Source of the DNA: JBDTMT01 sp033764095
GTDB lineage: Bacteria > Desulfobacterota > Binatia > HRBIN30 > CADEER01
DNA length: 18,133 nt
Direction: 5' to 3'
NCBI GenBank assembly: GCA_033764095.1
Contig: JANRJF010000007.1
Location: forward strand, 1 to 18,133
A program made the position numbers and the translations under genes. This document shows positions 6,974-15,044 of this stretch, in pieces. Within the stretch, counting starts at the first letter, position 1. Each line of letters begins with the position of its first letter. Below the pieces are notes generated by a model. It had not been told where the DNA came from. It made no database searches and saw nothing but the letters and a program-made list of their open reading frames with translations.

Positions 6974-9900
6974 TCACGGTGTCCCCCGCAGCAGGTCGAG
7001 CTCGGGCAGCGACGGCTTGTTGGCTGCGCGGCGCTCTTCGTAGGGGCCGCAGACCATGCGGAAATCGCAGTGCTCGCAGGCCTTCTCGCGCGGCGCCGGC
7101 GGGAATCGGCCGGCGGTGATGGCGCTGTCGATGAGGCGCAACACGTCGGCGCCGCTGCGCCGTGCGCGCGCGTCGAGCGTGACGACGCGTTCGCTGAAGC
7201 CGCCGCGCGCGGTGCAGTAGGACAGGCGGGCATCGGCGACCGGGGCGCCGAGCGCCGCTTCGACCGCCAGGCCGTACAGCACCGGCTGCAGCGTCTCGCC
7301 CTGGCCGACGACGAGTCCGGGTCTGGTGCGATCGAGGCCGGTCTTGTGGTCGACGACGCGTAGCGCGCCGTCGGCGCGACGCTCGATCAGATCGACGGCG
7401 CCGCGCAGCCGGTAGCCGGGAGCGATGATCGCTTCGTCGCTGCGGCTGGCCGGATCGTGCGCGGCGCCCACCGTCAGGCCGAAGGCGTACTCGACATACG
7501 CCGGGCGCCAGTTGCCGCCCGCCGCGGCGAGCTGACGCAGCCAGGTGAGCAGGTCGGTGCGCAGCGACGCGACCGCATCGTCCCAGACGCGAGCGATCGG
7601 CGGAGCGAGATCGTCGGCCGCTTGCGCGGCGACGCGCGCCAACGTCGTCAGCAACACCGACTCGGCACAGGCCAGCGTCGCGTCGCCGAGCGGCAGCGCG
7701 CCGGCCGCCTCGAGTCCGCGCAGCGTCTCGGCCTGCACCTGGTGCACCAGGCGGCCGCGGGTGAGCGGGTCGAGCTGATCGAGCGCGGCGCGTTCCTCGC
7801 GCGGTGCCAGGCGCTGCACGGCGGCGAGGAAGAAGCGGTATGGGCAGGCGGCGTAGTGCTGGAGTGCCGAGGGTGAATAGGCGCGCTGCGTCAGCCCGAG
7901 CTGTTGGAGCTGTTCGGCGGCGGCGGGGCTCGGCCGCGTCAGGCCGTCGACCTCCTGCCAGCTGCGCAGCTCCCAGCGCGCGTAGCGGGCGCGCAGCGAG
8001 CGGCCGAGGTGGGCGTTGAGCTCGACCAGGTACTGCATGGCGCCCTTGGGGCGTTCGCCGGCCGGCTGGTGAATGAGCGCCGCCAGCGTCGCCAGGTCGT
8101 GCTCGGCGGTGTCGATTGCAGTCGCCGGATCGGGCGGCGCCGGCCACGCCAGGCGAGCGTTGCCGCGCGAGGTGGCGTCGCGCTCGAACTTTTCCACGTC
8201 CGGAATGGCGCCGAGCGCGGCGCGCGCGACGTCGAGGCCGTAGAACGAGGTGACGCGCGGGCGGCCCTGGATGACGTCGGCGCGCGGATACGACAGATGC
8301 AGGCGTTGCTCAGCCGCGCCGACCGCCAGCTCGAGCCGGCGGCGCTCGCGTTCGACGCGCTGCTCCTGGGTGGCGAGCGCGTCGGAGACGCTGCCGCGTA
8401 GCCCGTCGAGCAGCAGGGGATCCTCGCGCGGTCGCTGCGGGAAGAGCCGTTCGGCGAGGCAGGGGACGAAGACCACGGCGGCGCTGCGGCCGCGCGCCTC
8501 GTCGACGCTGGCGACCAGGACGCGGCCGTAGCGTTCGCCGATCGGCGGCGCGTGCAGGGTGGTCAGCCGTTCGCCGAGCACGTCGCACACTTCGTCGAGG
8601 TGCACCGGACCGACGGCGCCCATCGGCGCCAACTCGGCGAGCAGCTCACGCACCGGGTTGGCGTCACGCAGCGCCGCCAGCGCCAGCTCGTCGAGCGCCG
8701 CCAGCCACACGCTCCACGGCGCCGCCTCGGGCAGCGCGGCGAGCCGTTCGATGAGCGGCAGCGCGATGCGCTGCAGCTGCGCCAGCTCGTCGCGCGTGCG
8801 CTGCAGGGCGGCGAGGCGCGGCGCATCGGGCTCGTCGCGGGCCTGCTCGACGGCGCGCAACGCCAGCTCGTGTGCCAATCCGGCGAGGCGGCGGCGCCAG
8901 CGCTCGACGCCGCCGATCACGGCCGCGTCGGTGAGCAGCGCCTCCCAGCGCCACGGCGCGGCGAGCGCGGGCGGGCTCGGCTCGGCGCTGTCGGGGCTGG
9001 CCGGCGAGCCCGGCTCGGGCGCGGCCGCGGCGACGCCCAGCGTCTCGTCGCGCGGTCCGACCCAGCCGGCGTCGGCTGGCGCTGCCGGGACCTGCCCGAG
9101 CGAGGCGTACTCGGCGAAGCGTGCCGCCGAGAGTCCGTCTGCTGCGCAGGCGAGCAGGGCGAGGAAGGCGCGCCCGGAGGGGTGCGGGCGGCGCACGCCG
9201 CGGGTGAAGTAGGCGGGTACGCCAGCCCGTCGAAAGGCCGCTTCGAGCAGCGCGGTGTAGGTCTCGGGGCTGCGCAGGAAGACCGCCATGCGATCGAACC
9301 GGACGCCGGCACGCGCTTCCGCGAGCACGGCGCGCGCGATCTCCACCGCCTCGCGCCCCTCGCCGGGGGCGGAGAAGAGCCGCACGCTGTCGTCGGCCGG
9401 CGCTGGCGGCGGATCGGTGGGGGCGAAGAGAAACGCCTGCAGGCGGCACAGGCTATTGGCGTCGGGCGCGGCCACCGCCGCCGCCACCGGCGCGGCATCG
9501 CCTGGCGCGAGGGTGAGCAGGCCGTGAGCGCTGGCGGCTTGCAGCGCCGCGAGTAGGTCGGCTTCGACGCGGCTTTCGGCGACGACGTCGAGCAGCAGCA
9601 GCGGCGCGCCGATCAGCGGATCGCCGCTGGCGCGGACCGCGGCGGAGGCGGCGGCAAACAGGGCGGCGCGGTCGGCGAGCCTGGCGTCGCGCAGTGCGGC
9701 CTCATAGCCGTCGAGCAGCCGCGCCAGCTGGTCGGCGGGCGGCGCCGCGGCGGCGAGGCTGCCGACGTCGACCGCCGCGCCGCGCAATTCCTCCAGCGTC
9801 GCCGCCAGCGAGCGGATGAAGCCGGGCATGCGCGCCACCGCGGCGTAGAAGGGAATACTGCCGGCGGCGAGCGCGGCACTGGTGGCGCGCGCCGCCAACG

Positions 9901-10162
9901 CGCGCGCTGCCAGTCCGGTGCACGGGGTGCAGCCGGCGGTGCTGAGCGCCGGGGCGGCGAGGCGGGCGGCGAGTTGCGTGAGCGTGAAACGATGCAGGCC
10001 GAGGGTGGCGCCGCGTCGCTGCGCCACCTGGCGGACCAGGTCGTCCACCGCGCCACGCGTCGCGCCGACGATCAGCACCTCGCCGTCAGCCGGAATGCCG
10101 GCGAGGAACTCGGCCGCCGCGGCCAGGCGGGTGGCGGCGCGGGGCGAGACGACGCGCCTCAT
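6974..10162 (-). CDS. addB: AddB-type nuclease subunit with Fe-S cluster motif
   Basis: This 1062-residue protein is identified as AddB by its C-terminal nuclease and its cysteines. Cys773 in YAACPYRFF and the triad Cys1029, Cys1032, Cys1038 (CEHCDFRMVC) form the C-(n)-C-x2-C-x5-C pattern that holds a 4Fe-4S cluster around the nuclease. The nuclease core shows AVDLIE and then VVDHKTG (Asp938, Lys940). The N-terminus (IVGATRGAVDDL, about residues 31-42) sits where a Walker A would be but lacks GKT, so this subunit probably has no motor activity and, like RecC and the proteobacterial AddB type, serves as a scaffold and for Chi recognition. The ATG at 10162 begins MRRVVSPRAATR; the ribosome-binding site is weak. 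addA follows 16 bases later. The start lies only about 20 bp beyond a strong hairpin (10182-10215). Confidence 0.9.
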   Translation of the reverse strand: MRRVVSPRAATRLAAAAEFLAGIPADGEVLIVGATRGAVDDLVRQVAQRRGATLGLHRFTLTQLAARLAAPALSTAGCTPCTGLAARALAARATSAALAAGSIPFYAAVARMPGFIRSLAATLEELRGAAVDVGSLAAAAPPADQLARLLDGYEAALRDARLADRAALFAAASAAVRASGDPLIGAPLLLLDVVAESRVEADLLAALQAASAHGLLTLAPGDAAPVAAAVAAPDANSLCRLQAFLFAPTDPPPAPADDSVRLFSAPGEGREAVEIARAVLAEARAGVRFDRMAVFLRSPETYTALLEAAFRRAGVPAYFTRGVRRPHPSGRAFLALLACAADGLSAARFAEYASLGQVPAAPADAGWVGPRDETLGVAAAAPEPGSPASPDSAEPSPPALAAPWRWEALLTDAAVIGGVERWRRRLAGLAHELALRAVEQARDEPDAPRLAALQRTRDELAQLQRIALPLIERLAALPEAAPWSVWLAALDELALAALRDANPVRELLAELAPMGAVGPVHLDEVCDVLGERLTTLHAPPIGERYGRVLVASVDEARGRSAAVVFVPCLAERLFPQRPREDPLLLDGLRGSVSDALATQEQRVERERRRLELAVGAAEQRLHLSYPRADVIQGRPRVTSFYGLDVARAALGAIPDVEKFERDATSRGNARLAWPAPPDPATAIDTAEHDLATLAALIHQPAGERPKGAMQYLVELNAHLGRSLRARYARWELRSWQEVDGLTRPSPAAAEQLQQLGLTQRAYSPSALQHYAACPYRFFLAAVQRLAPREERAALDQLDPLTRGRLVHQVQAETLRGLEAAGALPLGDATLACAESVLLTTLARVAAQAADDLAPPIARVWDDAVASLRTDLLTWLRQLAAAGGNWRPAYVEYAFGLTVGAAHDPASRSDEAIIAPGYRLRGAVDLIERRADGALRVVDHKTGLDRTRPGLVVGQGETLQPVLYGLAVEAALGAPVADARLSYCTARGGFSERVVTLDARARRSGADVLRLIDSAITAGRFPPAPREKACEHCDFRMVCGPYEERRAANKPSLPELDLLRGTP

Positions 10163-10181
10163 GCGCCGGCCTGCAAACGCA

Positions 10182-10215
10182 GACGGGCCGGGGAACGTCT
10201 GTTCCCCGGCCCGTC
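10182..10215 (-). terminator. Perfect 15-bp hairpin after the dsbA-like gene, before addB
   Basis: Bases 10182-10196 (GACGGGCCGGGGAAC) are the exact reverse complement of 10201-10215, with a 4-nt loop. It lies 23 bp after the dsbA-like stop on the minus strand and is followed there by TGCGTTTGC, which contains only a short T run. It probably terminates or attenuates dsbA-like transcription. The addB start is only about 20 bp further, so addB must use read-through or a promoter upstream of the hairpin. Confidence 0.75.
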
Positions 10216-10238
10216 GAACTGCGCGGTGGGAATCGCGC

Positions 10239-11099
10239 TCAGCTCTTGCCGGCGCGCGACAACTCGTCGTCGATCACGGCCTTGAAGTTCTGGAACGGCT
10301 GCGCGCCGCTGATCTTGCGGCCGTTGATGATGAACGCCGGCGTGCCGGTGACGCCAACCGACTGTCCCTCGGCCATGTCGGCCTTGATGATGTCGGCGGT
10401 CTCCTTGTTGTCGTAGCACGTCGTCCACTTCGCCTTGTCGACCTTGGTGCCGGCCAGCGCCTCGAGCGCCTTGTCCTTCACGTTCTCCGGCGTGATCTGC
10501 TGCTGATTGTTGAAGAAGAAATCGTACATCTTCCAGAAGGCGGCCGGATCCTGCTTGAACGCGCAGGCGCTCGCAATGCCGGCCGGCTCCGCCCACTTGT
10601 GGAAGGGCAGCGGATAGTTCTTGTACACCAGCTTCACCTTGCCGTCGTACTCCTTCATCACCTGCTCGATGGTGGTGTGCGCGCGCGAGCAGTACGGGCA
10701 CTGGAAGTCGGAGAACTCGACGATGGTGACCTTGGCGTCCTTGGCCCCCTCGACCGGCGCGCCCTGCAGCTTGAGCTTGGCGGCGATCGCCTTGAACGGA
10801 TCGGAGGTGACGTCCTCGACCTCGCCGAAGACGACGTAGCGGCCGTCCGCCGACATCAGGATGGTCTGCGTCTGCACCTGGCCGCCGCGCGACAGGTTCA
10901 TGGTCGCGACCTTGGCGCCGGGGATCTTGGAGTCGGTGATATTGGTCACCGTGACGGTGACTTCGGGCGGCAGATTCGACTTGCGGCGATAGTAGTCGAT
11001 GATCTTGGCGTTGGTCGCATCATCGGCCAGCGCCACCGGAGCCCAGGCGAGAGCGGCCAGGACCCCCGCCGCGATGTACCGCTGCACATGTGCTTTCAC
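10239..11099 (-). CDS. Exported DsbA/thioredoxin-fold thiol:disulfide oxidoreductase
   Basis: This 286-residue protein starts with a signal peptide: MKAHVQR, a hydrophobic Ala/Leu stretch, and a likely cleavage after ALA at residue 25. Residues about 27-110 form an extra N-terminal domain, then comes a thioredoxin fold with the redox motif CPYC (134-137) in EFSDFQCPYCSRAH and the cis-Pro loop GTPAF (Pro254). Two further cysteines (Cys179, Cys228) could form a second, structural disulfide, as in some DsbA/BdbD-like proteins. It should catalyse disulfide formation or exchange in the periplasm. The start codon is GTG at 11099, supported by AGGAG at 11106-11110 six bases upstream. A sigma70-like promoter is proposed at 11150-11178. 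The N-terminal domain might serve dimerisation, as in DsbC/DsbG, so isomerase activity cannot be excluded. Confidence 0.9.
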   Translation of the reverse strand: MKAHVQRYIAAGVLAALAWAPVALADDATNAKIIDYYRRKSNLPPEVTVTVTNITDSKIPGAKVATMNLSRGGQVQTQTILMSADGRYVVFGEVEDVTSDPFKAIAAKLKLQGAPVEGAKDAKVTIVEFSDFQCPYCSRAHTTIEQVMKEYDGKVKLVYKNYPLPFHKWAEPAGIASACAFKQDPAAFWKMYDFFFNNQQQITPENVKDKALEALAGTKVDKAKWTTCYDNKETADIIKADMAEGQSVGVTGTPAFIINGRKISGAQPFQNFKAVIDDELSRAGKS

Positions 11100-11149
11100 G
11101 GTGATCTCCTTCTATTGAAATGGAGTGGGGTTAACGAAGTTAAAGAGGT

Positions 11150-11178
11150 GTCGTACCAGGGTCCCTCGACCTTGGCAA
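11150..11178 (-). promoter_or_regulatory. Candidate sigma70 promoter of the dsbA-like gene
   Basis: On the minus strand, TTGCCA (plus 11173-11178) matches the -35 consensus at five of six positions. After a 17-bp spacer comes TACGAC (plus 11150-11155), a weak -10 box. This predicts a leader of about 45 nt ending in the AGGAG ribosome-binding site. No experimental support; sigma factor preferences of this lineage are unknown. Confidence 0.4.
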
Positions 11179-11218
11179 ACCTTTCATGGCCGGGAGGTGG
11201 GCGGCCGGCGAAGTCGAT

Positions 11219-11246
11219 TTCGACGCGATTTCGCCTGTGGTACGGT
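11219..11246 (+). promoter_or_regulatory. Candidate promoter of the tetrapyrrole operon, possibly leaderless
   Basis: TTCGAC at 11219-11224 and TACGGT at 11241-11246 are separated by 16 bp and lie directly before the ATG at 11253. If used, transcription would start at or next to the start codon, which fits the absence of a clear Shine-Dalgarno sequence. Both boxes are weak matches to consensus. Confidence 0.25.
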
Positions 11247-11252
11247 GCCGCG

Positions 11253-11924
11253 ATGACCTACTTCCCGGTCTGCCTGCGGGTCGCCGGCGAGCCCTGCGTG
11301 GTGATCGGCGGCGGCCGGGTGGCGGCGCGCAAAGTCGCCGCGCTGCTCGCGGCGGGGGCGCGGGTGACGGTCATCGCGCCGCGCCTGGACGCGGAGCTGG
11401 CGGGACGGGCAGCCGCCGGCGAGATCGCGGTCGCGCAACGCCCCTACCGCAGCGGCGACCTGACCGGCGCGCGCCTGGCCTTCGCCGCCACCGACGACGA
11501 GGCGCTGCACGCCGAGCTGGCGCGCGACGCGGCGGCGGCGAACGTGCCGCTGAACGTCGTCGACCGGCCGGACTGGTGCTCGTTCATCATGCCGGCGGTG
11601 GCGCGGCACGGCGCGCTCAGCATCGCGGTCTCCACCGACGGGCAGAGCCCGGGCCTGGCCGGGCGGGTGCGGGACGAGCTCGCCGCGGCGCTCGGGCCGG
11701 AGTACCGCCGCGCCGTCGCGCTGCTCGGGTGCCTGCGCCAGCATCTGCAGGCGCGCGCGCTGCCGAGCGCCGAGCGCCAGCGCATTCTCACCGACCTGGT
11801 GGCCTCCGACCTGCTCGAGCGGCTGCGCGAGCCGGACGCGGCGGCGGTCGACCGCCTGCTCGCCGCGCACGCCGGCGCCGGCGTGTCGCTCGCCAGCCTC
11901 GGCGCCGACCTCGGCGACGCCTGA
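11253..11924 (+). CDS. Precorrin-2 dehydrogenase / sirohydrochlorin ferrochelatase (Met8/CysG-N type)
   Basis: This 223-residue protein matches the N-terminal half of CysG. It begins MTYFPVCLRV, has an NAD-binding turn GGGRVAARK (19-27), ATDDEALH (79-86), and the NVVDRPDWCSFIMPA segment (101-115), in which Asp104 corresponds to the catalytic Asp of CysG. SVAST-like phrasing appears as SIAVSTDGQSPGLA (123-136). It oxidises precorrin-2 to sirohydrochlorin with NAD+ and may insert iron to give siroheme. The frame is open far upstream, but ATG 11253 is chosen because family similarity starts exactly there. It opens the operon and is 7 bp from the next gene. With CobA encoded downstream, the set diverts uroporphyrinogen III to siroheme, or to the siroheme-dependent heme route if ahb genes exist elsewhere. 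Confidence 0.92.
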   Translation: MTYFPVCLRVAGEPCVVIGGGRVAARKVAALLAAGARVTVIAPRLDAELAGRAAAGEIAVAQRPYRSGDLTGARLAFAATDDEALHAELARDAAAANVPLNVVDRPDWCSFIMPAVARHGALSIAVSTDGQSPGLAGRVRDELAAALGPEYRRAVALLGCLRQHLQARALPSAERQRILTDLVASDLLERLREPDAAAVDRLLAAHAGAGVSLASLGADLGDA

Positions 11925-11931
11925 GCCCGCC

Positions 11932-12741
11932 ATGGCCGTCCTGCTCTTTGCCCTCAGCCTGGCGCTGACGCTGCTCGCGGCGGTGGCCTTCGTCGTCGAC
12001 GTCACCAGCGGCGGCGAGCGCGTGCGCCGCGTCGCGCTCGGCGCGCTCGGCGCCGCCTTCGCGATCGAGAGCGTCGCGCTGGTGGCGCGCTTCGCCTCCG
12101 CCGGCAGCGCGGCGCTGAACTCCTTCCACGACCAGCTCTCGCTGCTCGCCTGGTTGCTGGTCGGCTGCTACCTGGCGCTGCAGGCGCGCATCCGGCTCGA
12201 CGTGCTCGGCGCGCTGGTCAGCCCGCTGGCCTTCCTGCTGATGCTGTCCTCCTACCTGGTCTACTCGGGGACCGCCGTGCTGCCGCCGGAGCTGCGCACC
12301 GCCTGGCTGCCGGCGCACGTCGCGCCGGCCTTTCTCGGCTATGCCATCCTGGTGCTCGCCTCGTGCGTCAGCCTGGTCTACCTGCTGCAGGAGCGGCGGC
12401 TCAAAGCGAAGCGGCCGGCGCGGCTGCGCCGGCTGCCGTCGCTGGAGACGCTCGACGAGCTCAACTACCGCTGCGTCGCCTGGGGCTTCGCGCTGTTCAC
12501 CGTCGGCATCGTCACCGGCGCGCTGCTCGCCAAGGCGACCTGGGGGGCGTTCTGGTCGTGGGAGCCGGTGCAGGTCCTGTCGATGCTCGCCTGGTTGGTC
12601 TACGCGGTGCTCCTGCAGGCGCGCTCGCTCGGCTGGCGCGGGCGGCGCGCCGCGACGCTGACGCTGGCCGGCTTCGCGCTGCTGCTGGTGACGCTGCTCA
12701 GCCTCAACCTCGGCCTGCCGCACGGGAGAGCGCTCGGCTGA
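11932..12741 (+). CDS. CcsA/HemX-family cytochrome c assembly-type membrane protein
   Basis: This 269-residue, very hydrophobic protein has about eight predicted membrane helices. It carries a variant of the Trp-rich motif of the heme-handling CcsA/CcmC/HemX family, WGAFWSWEPVQ (204-214), and a conserved-type His in LPAHVAPAFLGY (His129), with further histidines at 66 and 264. Members bind heme at the periplasmic face in cytochrome c maturation, or modulate HemA levels (HemX). Its location directly before hemA, overlapping it by one base (TGATG at 12739-12743), points to the HemX-like type. The canonical WDPKE reads WEPVQ here, so whether heme is actually bound is uncertain. The ATG at 11932 follows the preceding stop by 7 bp and begins a clear first membrane helix. 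Confidence 0.85.
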   Translation: MAVLLFALSLALTLLAAVAFVVDVTSGGERVRRVALGALGAAFAIESVALVARFASAGSAALNSFHDQLSLLAWLLVGCYLALQARIRLDVLGALVSPLAFLLMLSSYLVYSGTAVLPPELRTAWLPAHVAPAFLGYAILVLASCVSLVYLLQERRLKAKRPARLRRLPSLETLDELNYRCVAWGFALFTVGIVTGALLAKATWGAFWSWEPVQVLSMLAWLVYAVLLQARSLGWRGRRAATLTLAGFALLLVTLLSLNLGLPHGRALG

Positions 12742-14015
12742 TGGCGCACGAGTTGCTCATCGTCGGGCTCAACCACCGCACCGCCTCGCTCGACGTGCGC
12801 GAAGCGGTGGCGTTCGCCGACGAGCAGCTCGACGACGTCAACCGCCAGCTGCGCTCGCTCGACGGGGTCGAGGAAGCGGCGGTGGTCTGCACCTGCAACC
12901 GCGTCGAGGTGGTGCTGAGCGCGCGCGCCAACGACGCCGCCGAGCGCATCGCCGCCTTCCTGCGCGACGCGCAGCGCGGGCCGCGCGACCTGGCGCCGCA
13001 CCTCTACAACTTCGCCGGCCGCGAGGCGGTGCGCCACCTGTTCCGGGTCGCCTCCAGCCTCGACTCGATGGTGGTCGGCGAGCCGCAGATCCTCGGCCAG
13101 CTGAAACAGTTCTACGCCCGCGCGGCCAGCGTCGGCGCCACCGGCGCGGTGCTGCACCGCTGGTTCCACAAGGCCTTCTCGGTCGCCAAGCGGGTGCGCA
13201 GCGAGACCGGCATCGCCGGGCGCGCGGTGTCGGTGAGCTCGGCGGCGGTCGAGCTGGCGAAGACCATCTTCGACCGCCTCGACGGCAAGACGGCGATGCT
13301 GATCGGGACCGGCAAGATGGGCGAGCTGGCGGCGCGCCACCTGCTCGCCAACGGCGTCGGCAGCCTGATCGTCACCAACCGCACCTTCGAGCGCGCCGTC
13401 GAGCTGGCGCGCGCGCTGCACGCGACACCGGTGCCGTTCGACCAGTTCGCGCGCTACCTGCCGATGGCCGACATCGTCATCGGCGCCGCCGCCGCGCCCG
13501 ACTTCATCCTCGGCGAGCCGGCGCTGCAGGACGCGCTGCGCGAGCGCAAGGGGCGGCCGATGTTCTGCATCGACCTGAGCGTGCCGCGCAGCTTCGACCC
13601 GCGCATCAACGCGCTCGACAACGTCTACCTGTACGACGTCGACGACCTCGCCCAGGTGGCGGAGGAGAACCTCGGCGAGCGCGCCCGCGAGGCCGAGAAG
13701 GCCGAGCACATCGTCACCGAGGAGGTCGAGGCGTTCTGGCGCTGGCTCGGCCACCTCGACGTGGTGCCGACCATCGTCGCGCTGCGCGACCGCGTCGAGA
13801 GCATCCGCCGCGGCGAGCTGCAGAAGACGCTCAACCAGTTGAAGGACCTGCCGCCGCGCGAGCGCGAGGCCCTGGAGGCGATGACCAACGCGCTGGTGAA
13901 CAAGATCCTGCACGCGCCGATCGCGGCGCTGAAACAGCACGACCGCCGCACCGAGGCCTACTACGTCGACGCGCTGCGCCGCCTGTTCGCGCTCGACGAG
14001 TCGGAGGACGCATGA
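12741..14015 (+). CDS. hemA: Glutamyl-tRNA reductase
   Basis: This 424-residue enzyme catalyses the first committed step of the C5 tetrapyrrole pathway, NADPH-dependent reduction of glutamyl-tRNA to glutamate-1-semialdehyde. Visible signatures are GLNHRTA (9-15), the catalytic Cys52 in CTCNR, His99 in VRHLFRVASSLDS, VVGEPQILGQLK (111-122), the NADPH-binding GTGKMGE (189-195), and the C-terminal dimerisation region with NALVNKILHAP. Length is normal. The start is ATG 12741, sharing its A with the stop codon of the upstream membrane-protein gene; the frame is open further upstream, but that part reads the hemX-like gene out of frame. It overlaps hemC by four bases (ATGA), so the two are translationally coupled. 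No hemL follows, so the aminotransferase must lie elsewhere. Confidence 0.97.
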   Translation: MAHELLIVGLNHRTASLDVREAVAFADEQLDDVNRQLRSLDGVEEAAVVCTCNRVEVVLSARANDAAERIAAFLRDAQRGPRDLAPHLYNFAGREAVRHLFRVASSLDSMVVGEPQILGQLKQFYARAASVGATGAVLHRWFHKAFSVAKRVRSETGIAGRAVSVSSAAVELAKTIFDRLDGKTAMLIGTGKMGELAARHLLANGVGSLIVTNRTFERAVELARALHATPVPFDQFARYLPMADIVIGAAAAPDFILGEPALQDALRERKGRPMFCIDLSVPRSFDPRINALDNVYLYDVDDLAQVAEENLGERAREAEKAEHIVTEEVEAFWRWLGHLDVVPTIVALRDRVESIRRGELQKTLNQLKDLPPREREALEAMTNALVNKILHAPIAALKQHDRRTEAYYVDALRRLFALDESEDA

Positions 14016-14932
14016 GCGCGACGCTGCGCCTCGGCACGCGCGGCAGCAAGCTGGCGCTCACCCAGGCGGAGTGGGTGCGGCAGCGGCTCGCCGCGGCGCA
14101 TCCCGGCCTGGCCGTCGAGCTGGTCGTCATCCGCACCTCGGGCGACCGCATCACCGACGTGCCGCTCGCCGCGGTCGGCGGCAAGGGCCTGTTCGTCAAG
14201 GAGCTGGAGCAGGCGCTGCTCGACGGCAGCATCGACGCGGCGGTGCACTCGCTGAAGGACGTGCCGGGCGATCTGGCGCCGGGCCTGGTCATCGCCGCGG
14301 TGCCGGTGCGCGAGGCGGCGCACGACGTGATCGTCACGCGCGGTCCAGGCGGCCTGGCGGTGCTGCCCGACGGCGCCCGGGTCGGCACCTCCAGCCCGCG
14401 CCGCGCCGCGCTGGTGCGCGCCGCCGCACCGCGTCTGGCGGTCGTGAACCTGCGCGGCAACGTCGACACGCGGCTCGCCAAGCTCGAGCGCGGCGAGGTC
14501 GACGCGCTGATCCTCGCCGCCGCCGGCCTGGCGCGGCTCGGCGTCGCGCCGCCGCATGCGGTGGCCTGCGACGCCGCCGAGTTCACTCCGGCGGTCGGGC
14601 AGGGAGCGCTGGCCTTGGAGTCGCGGCCCGGTGCGATCGTCGACACGCTGCGCGCCATCGAGGACGTGCGCAGCCGCCAGGCGATCGACGCCGAGCGCGC
14701 CTTCCTGGTGGCGGTCGGCGGCACCTGCGTCACCCCGCTCGCCGCGCACGCGACCGTGGATGCCGGGGTGCTGACGCTGCGCGCGGTGATCGCCCAGCCG
14801 GACGGCGCCCGCCTGGTGCGCGGCGCGCGCACCGGCGCACCGGGCGACGGCGCGGCGCTCGGGACTGAGCTCGCCGCGGCGCTGCTCGCCGCCGGCGGGT
14901 CGGACATCCTCGGCGCGATCCCGCTGCCGTGA
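14012..14932 (+). CDS. hemC: Porphobilinogen deaminase (hydroxymethylbilane synthase)
   Basis: This 306-residue enzyme polymerises four porphobilinogen molecules into hydroxymethylbilane. Signatures: LRLGTRGSKLALTQ (5-18), VGGKGLFVKELEQAL (55-69), HSLKDVP with catalytic Asp83 (79-85), GTSSPRR (125-131), LRGNVDTRL (147-155), and the dipyrromethane attachment loop GGTCVTPLA with Cys239. The loop has Thr where the second Gly of GGC is common, but Cys-x-x-Pro spacing is kept. It starts at ATG 14012 inside the hemA stop (ATGA overlap). It ends 8 bp before inverted-repeat element 4, which separates it from cobA-hemD in an otherwise tightly packed operon. Confidence 0.97.
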   Translation: MSATLRLGTRGSKLALTQAEWVRQRLAAAHPGLAVELVVIRTSGDRITDVPLAAVGGKGLFVKELEQALLDGSIDAAVHSLKDVPGDLAPGLVIAAVPVREAAHDVIVTRGPGGLAVLPDGARVGTSSPRRAALVRAAAPRLAVVNLRGNVDTRLAKLERGEVDALILAAAGLARLGVAPPHAVACDAAEFTPAVGQGALALESRPGAIVDTLRAIEDVRSRQAIDAERAFLVAVGGTCVTPLAAHATVDAGVLTLRAVIAQPDGARLVRGARTGAPGDGAALGTELAAALLAAGGSDILGAIPLP

Positions 14933-14940
14933 GGCGAATG

Positions 14941-15032
14941 CTCAACGCAGAGACGCAGAGACGCGGAGGGCACAGAGCAGAGAATCTATTGTTTTCTCTG
15001 CGAGCTCTGGGTCTCTGCGTCTCGGCGTTGAG
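14941..15032. repeat. Inverted-repeat element 4 (GCAGAGAC-unit arms) inside the heme operon
   Basis: The left arm 14941-14984 and right arm 14994-15032 are imperfect reverse complements around a 9-nt AT-rich loop. The outer 22 bp differ at one position; the inner part carries a few mismatches and a length difference. The unit is GCAGAGAC, repeated about three times. The element begins 8 bp after the hemC stop and ends 12 bp before the cobA-hemD ATG. Its terminal GAGG (15030-15033) is the only Shine-Dalgarno-like sequence for that gene, though 11 bp away from the ATG. It could terminate or attenuate operon transcription. Confidence 0.85.
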
Positions 15033-15044
15033 GTTTCCCTTCGC

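Noticed and set aside
3775..7119. A plus-strand ORF of 1114 codons antisense to addA and the end of addB
   Set aside because: Length is explained by high GC and the codon pattern of the opposite strand; the translation is Arg/Gln/Ala-rich with no domain, while the minus strand has a full helicase-nuclease.
6958..7233. N-terminal extension of addA to 7233
   Set aside because: It overlaps the addB coding region and is low-complexity; the helicase N-terminus fits ATG 6957.
11131..11145. Direct repeat GTTAA/AGTTAA in the dsbA-like leader as an operator
   Set aside because: Too short and AT-rich by chance; no recognised binding site.
9882..11252. Upstream extension of the precorrin-2 dehydrogenase frame back to 9882
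   Set aside because: It runs antisense through addB and the dsbA-like gene; similarity to the family begins at ATG 11253.
12600..13940. A minus-strand ORF of 446 codons antisense to hemA
   Set aside because: Shadow of hemA in GC-rich DNA; no recognisable protein features.
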